Source: an uncultured Nitrosomonadales bacterium (GTDB lineage Bacteria > Pseudomonadota > Gammaproteobacteria > Burkholderiales > Methylophilaceae). From it: a stretch of DNA of 13,408 bases. A program made the position numbers and the translations under genes. Below the pieces are notes generated by a model. That model worked only from the letters and a program-made list of their open reading frames with translations. It was not told the DNA's origin and ran no database searches. Each line of letters opens with the position of its first letter. The first letter of the stretch is position 1. Positions 6,221 through 13,383 of the stretch are shown piece by piece. The stretch is taken from NCBI GenBank assembly GCA_946481065.1, contig CAMLMA010000042.1, forward strand, positions 1 through 13,408, in the 5' to 3' direction.

Positions 6221-7447
6221 TTATCTTAATCTGCTCCAGCTCAGCGGGTCGAGCGGTTTGCTGCGGTAGCGCAGCTCGAAATAGAGGCCATCGGTCTCGT
6301 TGCCGCCACTGTTGCCGACCGCCGCGATCGTATCGCCGCCGCTGACCGTGTCGCCGACTTGTTTGAGCAAGGTCTGGTTGTTGCCGTAAAGGCTCATGTA
6401 GCCATCGCCGTGATCGACGATCAGCAGATTGCCGAAACCGCGCAGCCAGTCGGCGAAGACGACGCGACCGCTGGCGATCGATTTGACCTCGCTGCCTTCA
6501 CTCGATTTGATGAACAGGCCTTTCCAGGAGACGCCGGTATCCTCGCGTGAATCGCCGAACCGGTTGGTGATGTCGCCGCGCACCGGCAGGTTGAGCTTGC
6601 CTTTGAGCGCAGCGAAATCGCCACCGTCGAAGGCATCGGTCGGCAAGGCCTCGTTGCGGGCCACGGGTTCGCTGGCCTTGGCCGATTTTCCGCGATTTTT
6701 CGGCAAGGTCTTGGGGATGATGCGCGACAGCCGCTCGACCAATTGCGACAAGCGCTTCTCGTCGCGCTTGAGTTTGCTGATCTGGCCGCGCTGTGAGGTG
6801 ATCTTGGCCGAGAGCTGCTTCAGCACCTTGTTGCGCTCATTCTTCTGCGCTTGCAGTTCGCGGCGCTCTTTCTCCTGCTGCTGCTTGAGTTCTGTCAGGG
6901 TCTTGAGGGTGCTGGCGGTCTCGTCATTGAGCTTGGCGATCTTGCCGAGGTTCTGCTGCATGCTGGCGATGAGTGTCGCGCGGGCCTTGGCGACATAACT
7001 GTAATAGTGCAGCTGGCGGGCGATGGCTCCCGGATCCTGCTGTTGCAGCAAGATCTGCAGATAGCCCTGCTGGCCATGCAGGTACTGCTGGTAAAGCTGG
7101 GCGCCAAGCAGATCCTGTTGCTCCTTGACGGTGCCCTCGGTCTCCAGTTTTTGCTGCTGCAGGCTGGCCAGGGTATTGCGGTTCTGCTGGTGTTGCTTGC
7201 GCAGCTCATAGAGCTTGCGATTGGTCTCGCTGATGGCCTTTTCGCTCTGTTTCAGTTCGTCGGTCGCATCCTTGTGCGCTTCCTTCGTGCTGTCGAGTTC
7301 CTTCTTCAGTGCCTCGATACGCTCATGCAGGCGGTTGAGGTCTTCCTTCGATTGCTCTGCCTTCGCACCCGCCCAGGCAACGCCTGGAGCGAGAAGGCCA
7401 AGGAGCAGGCTGGCGAGCAGGGTCAGTAGGGCGATCGCTCGCTGCAT
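6221..7447 (-). CDS. envC: EnvC-type murein hydrolase activator (LytM/M23 domain)
   Basis: A 408-residue periplasmic protein. A Sec signal peptide (about residues 1-26, hydrophobic LLTLLASLLLGLL, cleavage after AWA) is followed by a long Gln/Lys/Glu-rich coiled coil (about 30-245) and a C-terminal degenerate LytM (peptidase M23) domain (about 283-408). In active M23 enzymes the zinc site needs an N-terminal His and an HxH; here the equivalent positions read WKGLFI (K309) and LYFELR (Y389), so the domain should be catalytically dead. That is normal for EnvC, which activates N-acetylmuramyl-L-alanine amidases (AmiA/AmiB type) at the septum under FtsEX control. The GFGNLLIVDHGDGYMSLYG segment is typical of the family. 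It starts 4 bp after the gpmI stop, so the two are one transcript. Assignment is firm. Confidence 0.94.
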   Translation of the reverse strand: MQRAIALLTLLASLLLGLLAPGVAWAGAKAEQSKEDLNRLHERIEALKKELDSTKEAHKDATDELKQSEKAISETNRKLYELRKQHQQNRNTLASLQQQKLETEGTVKEQQDLLGAQLYQQYLHGQQGYLQILLQQQDPGAIARQLHYYSYVAKARATLIASMQQNLGKIAKLNDETASTLKTLTELKQQQEKERRELQAQKNERNKVLKQLSAKITSQRGQISKLKRDEKRLSQLVERLSRIIPKTLPKNRGKSAKASEPVARNEALPTDAFDGGDFAALKGKLNLPVRGDITNRFGDSREDTGVSWKGLFIKSSEGSEVKSIASGRVVFADWLRGFGNLLIVDHGDGYMSLYGNNQTLLKQVGDTVSGGDTIAAVGNSGGNETDGLYFELRYRSKPLDPLSWSRLR

Positions 7448-7451
7448 CGGC

Positions 7452-9017
7452 TCAGGCGCTGGCAGCGGCCGTGGCCTGCGCGAATTCGACCAGCGGCTTG
7501 CCGGTCATCTCCGCTGGTTGGGGCAGGCCCATCATCTTCAGCAGGGTGGGGGCAAGGTCGGACAGCGCGCCGGTTTCAGCCAGCCTGGCCGGCCGGCCGA
7601 TGTAGAGCATGGGCACCAGATTGGTGGTGTGCTGCGTGTGCGGCTGGTGGTTCACGTTGTCCATCATCATCTCGACGTTGCCGTGATCGGCGGTGATGAT
7701 GACTTCGCCGCCGATGCTCTGCATGGCCTCGACCACGCGGCCGATGCAGCTATCCACCGCTTCCACGGCCCTGATCGCCGCCTGCAGGTCGCCGGTATGG
7801 CCGACCATGTCGCAGTTGGCGAAATTGCAGATGATGGCGTCGTATTTCTTGCTGAGGATCGCGGCCTCGAGTTCTGCCGTGACCTCGAACGCACTCATCT
7901 CCGGCTTGAGGTCATAGGTGGCGACCTGCGGCGAGGGCACCAGGATGCGGTCTTCACCGGCGAAGACCTGTTCTTCGCCACCGTTGAAGAAGAAGGTGAC
8001 GTGCGCGTATTTCTCGGTTTCGGCGATGCGCAGTTGCGTCAGGCCCTTGCCGGCGATGTATTCGCCAAAGGTGTTGCGTACCTCGAACGGAGGGAAGATC
8101 GGCACGATCGCAGTCTCGTTCTTGTCATGCATGGTCAGCGAAAAATAGCCGGCCAGCTTGCGCACATGACGGCGATGGAAACCCTCGAAGGTCTGCGCCA
8201 CCAGCGCGTGGTTGAGTTGGCGCGCGCGGTCGGAGCGGAAATTCATGTAGACCACGACATCGCCGTCTTCCAGATGCAGCGGCTTTTCGCCCGGCTGCAC
8301 GATAGCGGTCGGCTTGACGAACTCGTCGTTCTCGCCGCGCGCATAGGCCGCCTGCAAGCCGGCGCTTGCGGTGGGCGCCTGGTATTCGCTGATGCCTTCG
8401 GTGATGAGGTCGTAGGCGGCTTCGACCCGCGGCCAGCGCTTGTCGCGGTCCATGGCGTAGAAGCGGCCACAGATGGAGATGATCTTGCCGGCGCCGAGTG
8501 TCGCCAGCTTCTGTTCAAGCTTCTCGATGTAGGCGGCGGCGCTCACGGGCGGCGTATCGCGGCCATCCAGGAAAGCATGGACGTAGACCCTTTGCAGTCC
8601 CTGGCGCACCGCCATTTCGGCCATGGCGTGGATGTGGTCCTCGTGACTGTGCACGCCGCCGTCGGAGAGCAGGCCGAAGATATGCAGGGCCTTGCCCGTG
8701 GCCTTGAGGCCGTCGATGGCCTCGACCAGCATCGGTGTCTTGAAGAATTCGCCGCTCTTGATGGACTGGTTGATGCGCTCGAAATCCTGATACACCACGC
8801 GACCGGCACCGATGTTGAGGTGCCCGACTTCGGAATTGCCCATCTGGCCGTCAGGCAGTCCGACATAATGCTCGGAGGCGTTGATCAGGGTATGTGGATG
8901 CGTATTCCACAGGCGGTCGAGATTGGGCTTGTTGGCCAGGGCGATGGCGTTGTCGTCGATGTCCTCGCGGTAGCCGAATCCATCGAGGATGAGGAGTATC
9001 ACGGGCGTTACGTTCAT
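7452..9017 (-). CDS. gpmI: 2,3-bisphosphoglycerate-independent phosphoglycerate mutase
   Basis: A 521-residue cytoplasmic enzyme interconverting 3- and 2-phosphoglycerate in glycolysis and gluconeogenesis, of the dimanganese alkaline-phosphatase superfamily. Visible signatures are the metal-binding LILDGFG (9-15), the phosphorylated serine S62 in GQMGNSEVGHLNIG, SDGGVHSHEDHI (118-129), GRFYAMDRDKRW (184-195), VYMNFRSDRARQ (256-267) and the C-terminal metal motif TADHGNVEM. Full length, with a normal N-terminus at 9017 and a weak Shine-Dalgarno (TTAGG) about 8 nt upstream. First gene of the gpmI-envC unit and divergent from yibN. High confidence. Confidence 0.97.
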   Translation of the reverse strand: MNVTPVILLILDGFGYREDIDDNAIALANKPNLDRLWNTHPHTLINASEHYVGLPDGQMGNSEVGHLNIGAGRVVYQDFERINQSIKSGEFFKTPMLVEAIDGLKATGKALHIFGLLSDGGVHSHEDHIHAMAEMAVRQGLQRVYVHAFLDGRDTPPVSAAAYIEKLEQKLATLGAGKIISICGRFYAMDRDKRWPRVEAAYDLITEGISEYQAPTASAGLQAAYARGENDEFVKPTAIVQPGEKPLHLEDGDVVVYMNFRSDRARQLNHALVAQTFEGFHRRHVRKLAGYFSLTMHDKNETAIVPIFPPFEVRNTFGEYIAGKGLTQLRIAETEKYAHVTFFFNGGEEQVFAGEDRILVPSPQVATYDLKPEMSAFEVTAELEAAILSKKYDAIICNFANCDMVGHTGDLQAAIRAVEAVDSCIGRVVEAMQSIGGEVIITADHGNVEMMMDNVNHQPHTQHTTNLVPMLYIGRPARLAETGALSDLAPTLLKMMGLPQPAEMTGKPLVEFAQATAAASA

Positions 9018-9035
9018 TTTTTACCTAACATTTCT

Positions 9036-9050
9036 GTGGTTTGTCACCAC
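9036..9050. other. Inverted repeat upstream of gpmI
   Basis: GTGGT (9036-9040) and ACCAC (9046-9050) are perfect inverted repeats around TTGTC, 19-33 bp upstream of the gpmI start. They could be a small operator or a stem-loop in the gpmI leader. The 222-bp gpmI-yibN gap also has CGCGC/GCGCG (9106-9119) and otherwise holds only presumed divergent promoters; I see no gene in it. Confidence 0.3.
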
Positions 9051-9206
9051 GCAATCCATATTCTAGTGAATTTGAGCCAATAAATCTGCACGCTCTCTGA
9101 GGGACCGCGCATTCGCGCGCAAGTTTTGGATGGGTCGGGCCGGCTTGAAATTGCCGCAAGACACGCCATCTAGACATGCATGCTAGGTAAGTCATGCTGT
9201 TCTGGT

Positions 9207-9233
9207 TAAAATTACGACTTTGATTCGAAAAGG
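9207..9233 (+). promoter_or_regulatory. Candidate -10 and ribosome binding site for yibN
   Basis: TAAAAT at 9207-9212 matches TATAAT at five of six positions, 27 bp before the yibN ATG. No good -35 is visible 17 bp upstream. AAAAGG at 9228-9233 is a good Shine-Dalgarno with a 6-nt gap to the start and fixes ATG 9240 as the start codon. Confidence 0.4.
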
Positions 9234-9239
9234 CTGGCG

Positions 9240-9656
9240 ATGTTGAAATTTCTTGTCGATAACGTGCTGCTGATCGGGCTCGCGCTCGGGTCCGGTTTCA
9301 TGCTGTTGTGGCCTATGCTGAAACGCGGTGCGTCCGGCGTGGCCAATCTGAGCCCGACCGAGGCGGTGTTGCTCATCAACCGCTCGAACGCTGTCGTGCT
9401 GGATGTTCGCGAGGCCTCCGAATATGCGCAAGGCCATATTCCTGACGCCAGGCACATCCCGCTGGCCCAGCTTGGCGATCGCCTCAAGGAACTGGCGAAA
9501 TACAAGGAAAAACCGGTGCTGCTGCATTGCCAGGGCGGCGTGCGCTCGGCCAAGGCTTGCGATCTGCTGGCGAAACAGGGGTTCACCAAGCTCTACAACC
9601 TGCAGGGTGGGCTCAATGCCTGGCAGCAGGCCAAACTGCCAGTGGTGAAGGAGTGA
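9240..9656 (+). CDS. yibN: Membrane-anchored rhodanese-like sulfurtransferase
   Basis: A 138-residue protein with one N-terminal membrane helix (about residues 4-24) and a single rhodanese domain (about 37-138) facing the cytoplasm. The active-site loop is C97-QGGVRS, with the catalytic cysteine that would carry a persulfide. DVREASEYAQGHIPDARHIP (55-74) is the usual rhodanese N-terminal motif. It corresponds to E. coli YibN, also encoded just before grxC-secB-gpsA, where the sulfur acceptor is not firmly known. The stop is 2 bp before the grxC start and the last codons supply the grxC Shine-Dalgarno, so the two are translated together. Family and synteny are certain; the physiological substrate is not. 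Confidence 0.94.
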   Translation: MLKFLVDNVLLIGLALGSGFMLLWPMLKRGASGVANLSPTEAVLLINRSNAVVLDVREASEYAQGHIPDARHIPLAQLGDRLKELAKYKEKPVLLHCQGGVRSAKACDLLAKQGFTKLYNLQGGLNAWQQAKLPVVKE

Positions 9657-9658
9657 GC

Positions 9659-9916
9659 ATGGCTAAAGTCGTCATGTATACCACCGCGACCTGCCCTTAT
9701 TGCATGAACGCCGAACGCCTCTTGCAAAGCCGTGGCGTCGCGGAGATCGAGAAGGTTCGCGTCGACCTGCAGCCGGAGTTGCGCCTCGAGATGATGGAGA
9801 AGACCGGTCGCCGCACGGTGCCGCAGATCTATATCAACGATCATCATGTAGGCGGCTTCGAAGACCTGCGCGCGCTCGATCAGGCCGGCGGGCTGCAAGC
9901 CCTGCTCGATGCCTGA
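9659..9916 (+). CDS. grxC: Glutaredoxin 3 (GrxC)
   Basis: An 85-residue monothiol/dithiol disulfide oxidoreductase using glutathione to reduce cytoplasmic disulfides and glutathionylated proteins. The active site is C12-P-Y-C15 (TCPYC), followed by the glutathione-binding TVPQIYI and GGFEDL motifs. The start at 9659 is chosen because AAGGAG lies 6-7 nt upstream and the protein then has the family length; an upstream in-frame ATG at 9527 would add 44 residues without homology inside yibN. It is 2 bp from yibN. The GGFEDL motif replaces the common GGxDDL, a minor variation. High confidence. Confidence 0.96.
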   Translation: MAKVVMYTTATCPYCMNAERLLQSRGVAEIEKVRVDLQPELRLEMMEKTGRRTVPQIYINDHHVGGFEDLRALDQAGGLQALLDA

Positions 9917-9930
9917 GCCGGCATTTTCAA

Positions 9931-9959
9931 TTCAAAAACAAGCCATAAGCAGATAGAAT
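9931..9959 (+). promoter_or_regulatory. Sigma-70-like promoter for secB
   Basis: TTCAAA (9931-9936) and TAGAAT (9954-9959) are separated by exactly 17 bp and match the -35 and -10 consensus at four and five of six positions. Transcription would begin near 9966, giving secB a leader of about 75 nt. This is the best-formed promoter in the window and suggests that secB and its followers can be expressed separately from yibN-grxC. Confidence 0.55.
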
Positions 9960-10005
9960 GACGAGCTTGTCCGTTTCAATCTTTTAACCGAAGCATCACT
10001 ATTGC

Positions 10006-10021
10006 GCCAGCGTTTGCTGGC
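10006..10021 (+). other. Hairpin in the secB leader
   Basis: GCCAGC (10006-10011) and GCTGGC (10016-10021) form a perfect 6-bp stem with a GTTT tetraloop, ending 10 nt before the secB Shine-Dalgarno (AGGA at 10032-10035). No U run follows, so termination is unlikely; an mRNA-stability or mild translational role is possible. Confidence 0.4.
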
Positions 10022-10041
10022 CTTACTATTTAGGAAAAGTC

Positions 10042-10527
10042 ATGGCAGAAGAAAACGTCGCCGCACAGGCAGAGGAAGCCCAGCAAGCCGGGTTCGCGAT
10101 CGAGAAGATCTACGTCAAGGATATGTCGCTCGAGATCCCGAATGCGCCACAGATCTTCATTCAGCGTGAAACGCCTCAGATCGGCATCGAACTGAGCAAC
10201 ACCGCCAACATGCTGGAAGAGGGCGTTTTCGAAGTGACCATCACCGTCACCGTCACCTCCAAGATCGAAGACAAGACCGTATTCCTGATCGAAGTCGCGC
10301 AGGCCGGTATCTTCCAGATCCGCAACGTACCTGCCGAGAACCTTGAGATCATCGCCAGCGTGACCTGCCCGAACATCCTGTTCCCGTATGCGCGCGAGAC
10401 CGTCTCCGCACTGTCTGTGCGTGCTGGCTTCCCGCCGGTGCTGTTGAACCCGATCAACTTCGAAGCCCTGTATGCCCAGCAAAAGCAGCAGCAAGCTGAG
10501 CAGGCGAATGGCGAAACCACGCACTAA
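10042..10527 (+). CDS. secB: Protein-export chaperone SecB
   Basis: A 161-residue cytoplasmic homotetrameric chaperone that keeps preproteins unfolded and delivers them to SecA. The family core is plain: FAIEKIYVKDMSLEIPNAP (18-36), an alternating beta segment VTITVTVTSKI, and CPNILFPYARE with the conserved GFPPVLLNPINF near the end, followed by a flexible Gln-rich tail. Length is normal. The start is fixed by AGGAAAAG 3-10 nt upstream. The secB-gpsA order is the proteobacterial one, here with an SH3 gene inserted between; secB overlaps that gene by 20 nt. High confidence. Confidence 0.97.
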   Translation: MAEENVAAQAEEAQQAGFAIEKIYVKDMSLEIPNAPQIFIQRETPQIGIELSNTANMLEEGVFEVTITVTVTSKIEDKTVFLIEVAQAGIFQIRNVPAENLEIIASVTCPNILFPYARETVSALSVRAGFPPVLLNPINFEALYAQQKQQQAEQANGETTH

Positions 10528-10960
10528 AGCCTGGCTGCTGGGGTTGCTCGTGGCCTTGACGCCACTGGCGGCCTCGGCGATCGAATATCGTTCCGTCGCC
10601 GCCGCCAAGGCGGTGCTCTACGATGCGCCTTCCGCCCAGGGCAAGAAGCTCTTCGTGGTGAGCCAAGGCTATCCCGTTGAGATCATCGTCAATCTTGGCG
10701 ACTGGCTCAAGGTCCGCGACAACGCTGGCAGCCTCAGCTGGATCGAAGCCAAGCAGCTGGGGACGAAACGCACCGTGCTCGTCGTTCAGCCGCAGGTGGA
10801 GATGCGCCAGGCTGCGGATGCGGCTTCGGGGGTGGTGGCGCATCTGGAAAAAGACGTGGTGGTGGACTTGATCGAAGCGCCGGGCAACGGCTGGATCAAG
10901 GTCAAGCACCGCGATGGCCTGGTCGGCTATATCCCGACCGCCGCAGTTTGGGGGTTGTGA
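10508..10960 (+). CDS. Secreted protein with two bacterial SH3 domains
   Basis: A 150-residue exported protein: signal peptide about 1-24 (MAKPRTK then a leucine-rich core, cleavage after ASA) and two SH3-like domains of the SH3_4/PF06347 type at about 25-85 and 89-150. Each has the pattern of an initial LYD/RQA turn, a G-containing hydrophobic strand, and a GDWLKV or GNGWIKV strand before the C-terminal W/GYI. Such domains usually bind peptidoglycan or other periplasmic partners; the exact function is unknown. I chose ATG 10508 over 10472 because the 12 extra residues (basic, serine-rich) precede an otherwise well-formed signal peptide and would lie wholly within secB. It overlaps secB by 20 nt and ends 7 bp before gpsA. 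Confidence 0.85.
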   Translation: MAKPRTKAWLLGLLVALTPLAASAIEYRSVAAAKAVLYDAPSAQGKKLFVVSQGYPVEIIVNLGDWLKVRDNAGSLSWIEAKQLGTKRTVLVVQPQVEMRQAADAASGVVAHLEKDVVVDLIEAPGNGWIKVKHRDGLVGYIPTAAVWGL

Positions 10961-10967
10961 GCACATC

Positions 10968-11957
10968 ATGAAGATCACCGTACTCGGTGCCGGTGCCTGG
11001 GGCACGGCACTGGCCTTGCAGGTCAGTCGCCAGCACGACGTTTCGCTGTGGACGCGTAACCGCGAGCACATCATCGACATGCAGATCACGCGCGCCAACC
11101 ACCAATATCTGGGCGATTCGGTGTTCGGCGATAACCTCAAGGTCGAGGGCGATCTGGCCGTGGCGCTGGAAGGTGCCGACCTTATCCTTTCCGTGGTACC
11201 GACCAACGGTTTCCGCAACGCCCTTAAAGAGATCAAGAGCATCGGCTGCCCGGCGCCCGTCATCTGGGCCAGCAAGGGTCTGGAAGCGGCGACGGCCAAG
11301 CTGCCGCATGAGGTGGCGCAGGAAGAGCTCGGCGATAGCCGTCACTGGGGGGTGTTATCCGGCCCGAGTTTCGCGGCCGAACTCGTGCGTGGCTTGCCGA
11401 CCGCGGTCACGCTGGCGGCCAATGATGAAGGCTTCTCGAAAGAGGCAGGCGCCATGCTGCATGGTGGCAATTTCCGTGTCTACACCAATACCGATGTCAT
11501 CGGCGTTTCCGTCGGCGGTGCGCTGAAGAACGTCATTGCGATCGCCGCCGGCATCAGCGACGGCATGCAATTCGGCAACAATGCGCGCGCGGCCCTCATC
11601 ACCCGCGGCATGGCCGAAATCACCCGATTCGGCATCAAGCTCGGCGGGCAGAAAGAGACGTTCATGGGGCTCACCGGCATCGGCGACCTCATCCTCACTT
11701 GTACCGGTCAATATTCCCGCAATCGCGAAGTCGGCTTGCGGCTCGCCAACGGCCAGACCTTGCCGGAGATCCTGCAAACCCTGGGGCATGTGGCGGAAGG
11801 CGTGCATACCGCCCGGGAAGTGGTGAAGCGCGCCGCCCAGTTGGGTGTCGAGATGCCCATCACGCAGGAAGTCGATCAGGTGCTTTCGCACGGGCGTTCG
11901 CCGCGTGCCGCGGTGGAGAATCTGCTGAGCCGCGAACAGAAGTCCGAAGCGATCTGA
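10968..11957 (+). CDS. gpsA: Glycerol-3-phosphate dehydrogenase [NAD(P)+]
   Basis: A 329-residue cytoplasmic enzyme reducing dihydroxyacetone phosphate to sn-glycerol-3-phosphate, the backbone of phospholipids. The Rossmann motif VLGAGAWGTA is at 5-14. ASKGLE (101-106) holds one catalytic lysine, GGALKNVIA (183-191) the second (K187), and GDLILTCTGQYSRNREVG the C-terminal signature. The start at 10968 gives the standard N-terminus MKITVLGAGAWG; an upstream in-frame ATG (10914) would add 18 non-homologous residues inside the SH3 gene. The Shine-Dalgarno is poor, so translation is probably coupled to the SH3 gene 7 bp upstream. High confidence. Confidence 0.97.
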   Translation: MKITVLGAGAWGTALALQVSRQHDVSLWTRNREHIIDMQITRANHQYLGDSVFGDNLKVEGDLAVALEGADLILSVVPTNGFRNALKEIKSIGCPAPVIWASKGLEAATAKLPHEVAQEELGDSRHWGVLSGPSFAAELVRGLPTAVTLAANDEGFSKEAGAMLHGGNFRVYTNTDVIGVSVGGALKNVIAIAAGISDGMQFGNNARAALITRGMAEITRFGIKLGGQKETFMGLTGIGDLILTCTGQYSRNREVGLRLANGQTLPEILQTLGHVAEGVHTAREVVKRAAQLGVEMPITQEVDQVLSHGRSPRAAVENLLSREQKSEAI

Positions 11958-12029
11958 GTTTGTAACGCGACCGGCGCGCATGGTCCGCAGCGACATCCTG
12001 CGACAGCCAGGCATTGCGCTTCCCTATAT

Positions 12030-12084
12030 GCTGAAATGCTGAGTCTATGCGCTGAAATTTCTGGGCGCTGAAATTCCGCGCTGA
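12030..12084. repeat. Cluster of GCGCTGAAATT-like direct repeats
   Basis: In the 177-bp gap between the convergent gpsA and trmL genes, GCTGAAAT appears at 12030-12037, 12051-12058 and 12067-12074, two of them as the longer GCGCTGAAATT (12049-12059 and 12065-12075), and a partial GCGCTGA at 12078-12084. Spacings (21, 16, 13) are irregular, so this is not a clean tandem array. No terminator with a U tract is visible in this gap. Confidence 0.45.
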
Positions 12085-12134
12085 TGTCCCTGCCGGCGCT
12101 TACTTCATTGCGTCGATGCCAGATGCCGGCAACC

Positions 12135-12620
12135 TCAACTGCCGCCGGCGAATCCGTTCTGACGCCAGGCCTCGAACACCACCACCGCTACCGAATTCGA
12201 CAAGTTGAGACTGCGATTGTCCGGCATCATCGGCAGGCGCAGTCTGCAGGCTGGTTCGAACGCTTCCCGGACCTCCTCAGGCAAACCGCGGGTCTCCGGC
12301 CCGAACACGAAGACATCCCCCGGCTTGAACGCGATATCGGTATAGCGGGTGCTTGCCTTGGTGGTGAGCGCGAACATCCGTCGCCCAGCCAGGGCCTGCT
12401 GGCAGGCCGCCCAATCCTCATGTACCTGCATCCTGGCATATTCGTGGTAATCCAGCCCCGCGCGACGCATCTTCGCGTCATCAAGCGGGAAGCCGAGCGG
12501 CTTGACCAAGTGCAAGGTTGCGCCAGTGTTGGCCGAGAGGCGAATGATGTTGCCCGTATTGGGGGCGATCTCGGGTTGATAGAGGACGATATCGAACATG
12601 TGGGTAGGTGACGGGTTCAT
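12135..12620 (-). CDS. trmL: tRNA (cytidine/uridine-2'-O-)-methyltransferase TrmL
   Basis: A 161-residue SPOUT-fold (SpoU/TrmH-type) methyltransferase that uses S-adenosylmethionine to methylate the ribose of the wobble base of tRNA-Leu isoacceptors. The three SPOUT motifs are visible: APNTGNIIRL (19-28), FGPETRGLP (106-114) and MPDNRSLNLSNSVA (132-145), which form the trefoil-knot cofactor site. Homologues usually start at the equivalent of M8 (MFDIVLYQPEI, 12599); neither that ATG nor M1 has a good Shine-Dalgarno, so a 154-residue product from 12599 is quite possible. It follows comF by 10 bp on the same strand, and converges on gpsA. High confidence for identity, moderate for the start. 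Confidence 0.95.
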   Translation of the reverse strand: MNPSPTHMFDIVLYQPEIAPNTGNIIRLSANTGATLHLVKPLGFPLDDAKMRRAGLDYHEYARMQVHEDWAACQQALAGRRMFALTTKASTRYTDIAFKPGDVFVFGPETRGLPEEVREAFEPACRLRLPMMPDNRSLNLSNSVAVVVFEAWRQNGFAGGS

Positions 12621-12630
12621 TGGGGTGGAT

Positions 12631-13341
12631 TCATCTCGGTAAAGTGCGTGCGACGACCCAGCATTCTACCTCGGTTGCGCCGGCGGCCTTGATGACCTTG
12701 GCCAGCTCGTGCAGGCTGGCGCCCGTGGTCATGACATCGTCGATGAGGGCGATGCGCAAACCGTCGAAGCGGCGGTTGCAGGCGAACGCGCCGCGCATGT
12801 TCTTGACGCGGGACTTGAGTGGCAGGCTCGCCTGCGGCGGCGTATGCCGGATGCGCTGGCAAGCCCGGGCGTCCAGGGGTAGCTGGAGTCGCCTGGCTAA
12901 CGGTCTCGCGATCTCCAGCGACTGATTGAAGCCGCGTTCCTTGATGCGCGTGGGATGCAGGGGCATGGGAATGATCAGGTCCGGTAGGGTATGGCCTGCC
13001 AGCCGCTCCTGCCAGAGGCTGGCGAACGTGACGCCCAGGTCCAGTCTCTGCTGGTATTTGTAGCGTTGCAGCAGCGCGTCCACAGGATGCGCATAACTGA
13101 ATAGCGCAAGGGTTCGGTCAAATGCCGGCGAGACCCGCAGGCACTGGCCGCAACGCTGCCCGGCCATGGCCGTCAGCGCACATTGCGGGCACTGGGCATC
13201 CCCGAGCGTCGGCAGGTCCTGGCGGCATGCAATGCACAAGCTCGCCACATCAGAGACAGCGCAGCCGCACAGGCGACAATGACGCCCGAATACCAAGTGA
13301 TTAGTTTTTGACCATCTGTCAATCAATTGCCGCAGATTCAT
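12631..13341 (-). CDS. comF: ComF family (amidophosphoribosyltransferase-like) protein
   Basis: A 236-residue cytoplasmic protein with an N-terminal cysteine-rich zinc-ribbon-like part and a C-terminal type I phosphoribosyltransferase domain. Cysteine pairs are C22/C25 (with C27), C36/C39, C51/C54 and C64/C67. The PRPP-binding loop is LIDDVMTTGASL (199-210). ComF proteins are associated with natural transformation in some bacteria, in others the role is unclear; competence should not be assumed. It is 10 bp upstream of trmL and divergent from the gene at the window's right edge. High confidence for family. Confidence 0.94.
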   Translation of the reverse strand: MNLRQLIDRWSKTNHLVFGRHCRLCGCAVSDVASLCIACRQDLPTLGDAQCPQCALTAMAGQRCGQCLRVSPAFDRTLALFSYAHPVDALLQRYKYQQRLDLGVTFASLWQERLAGHTLPDLIIPMPLHPTRIKERGFNQSLEIARPLARRLQLPLDARACQRIRHTPPQASLPLKSRVKNMRGAFACNRRFDGLRIALIDDVMTTGASLHELAKVIKAAGATEVECWVVARTLPR

Positions 13342-13356
13342 TTGACAGGCTATAAT
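13327..13356 (+). promoter_or_regulatory. Candidate promoter for the right-edge gene
   Basis: A perfect TATAAT lies at 13351-13356, with TTGCCG (13327-13332, four of six) 18 bp upstream; transcription would start near 13363. A perfect TTGACA at 13342-13347 is only 3 bp from the TATAAT and cannot pair with it. AAAGGG (13371-13376) is a Shine-Dalgarno 7 nt before the ATG at 13384. Confidence 0.45.
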
Positions 13357-13383
13357 TCATGCAAATTTTCAAAGGGTTCCGTC

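Noticed and set aside
6221..6620. EnvC as a degraded peptidase because catalytic residues are absent
   Set aside because: Loss of the M23 zinc ligands is normal for EnvC, which acts as an activator.
7215..9083. A 622-codon plus-strand open frame opposite gpmI and envC
   Set aside because: It lies wholly antisense to two well-identified genes, its product has no recognisable domain, and long antisense frames are expected in GC-rich DNA with this codon bias.
9221..9233. TTGAT as an FNR/Anr half-site upstream of yibN
   Set aside because: The second half (ATCAA) is missing at the required spacing.
9527..9658. A 44-residue N-terminal extension of GrxC
   Set aside because: It overlaps the rhodanese gene in another frame; the strong AAGGAG and the family length fix the start at 9659.
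10914..10967. An 18-residue N-terminal extension of GpsA
   Set aside because: The Rossmann motif at the very N-terminus of the family places the start at 10968.
13342..13356. TTGACA and TATAAT as a perfect promoter pair
   Set aside because: They are only 3 bp apart; sigma-70 needs about 17 bp. Only the TATAAT was kept.
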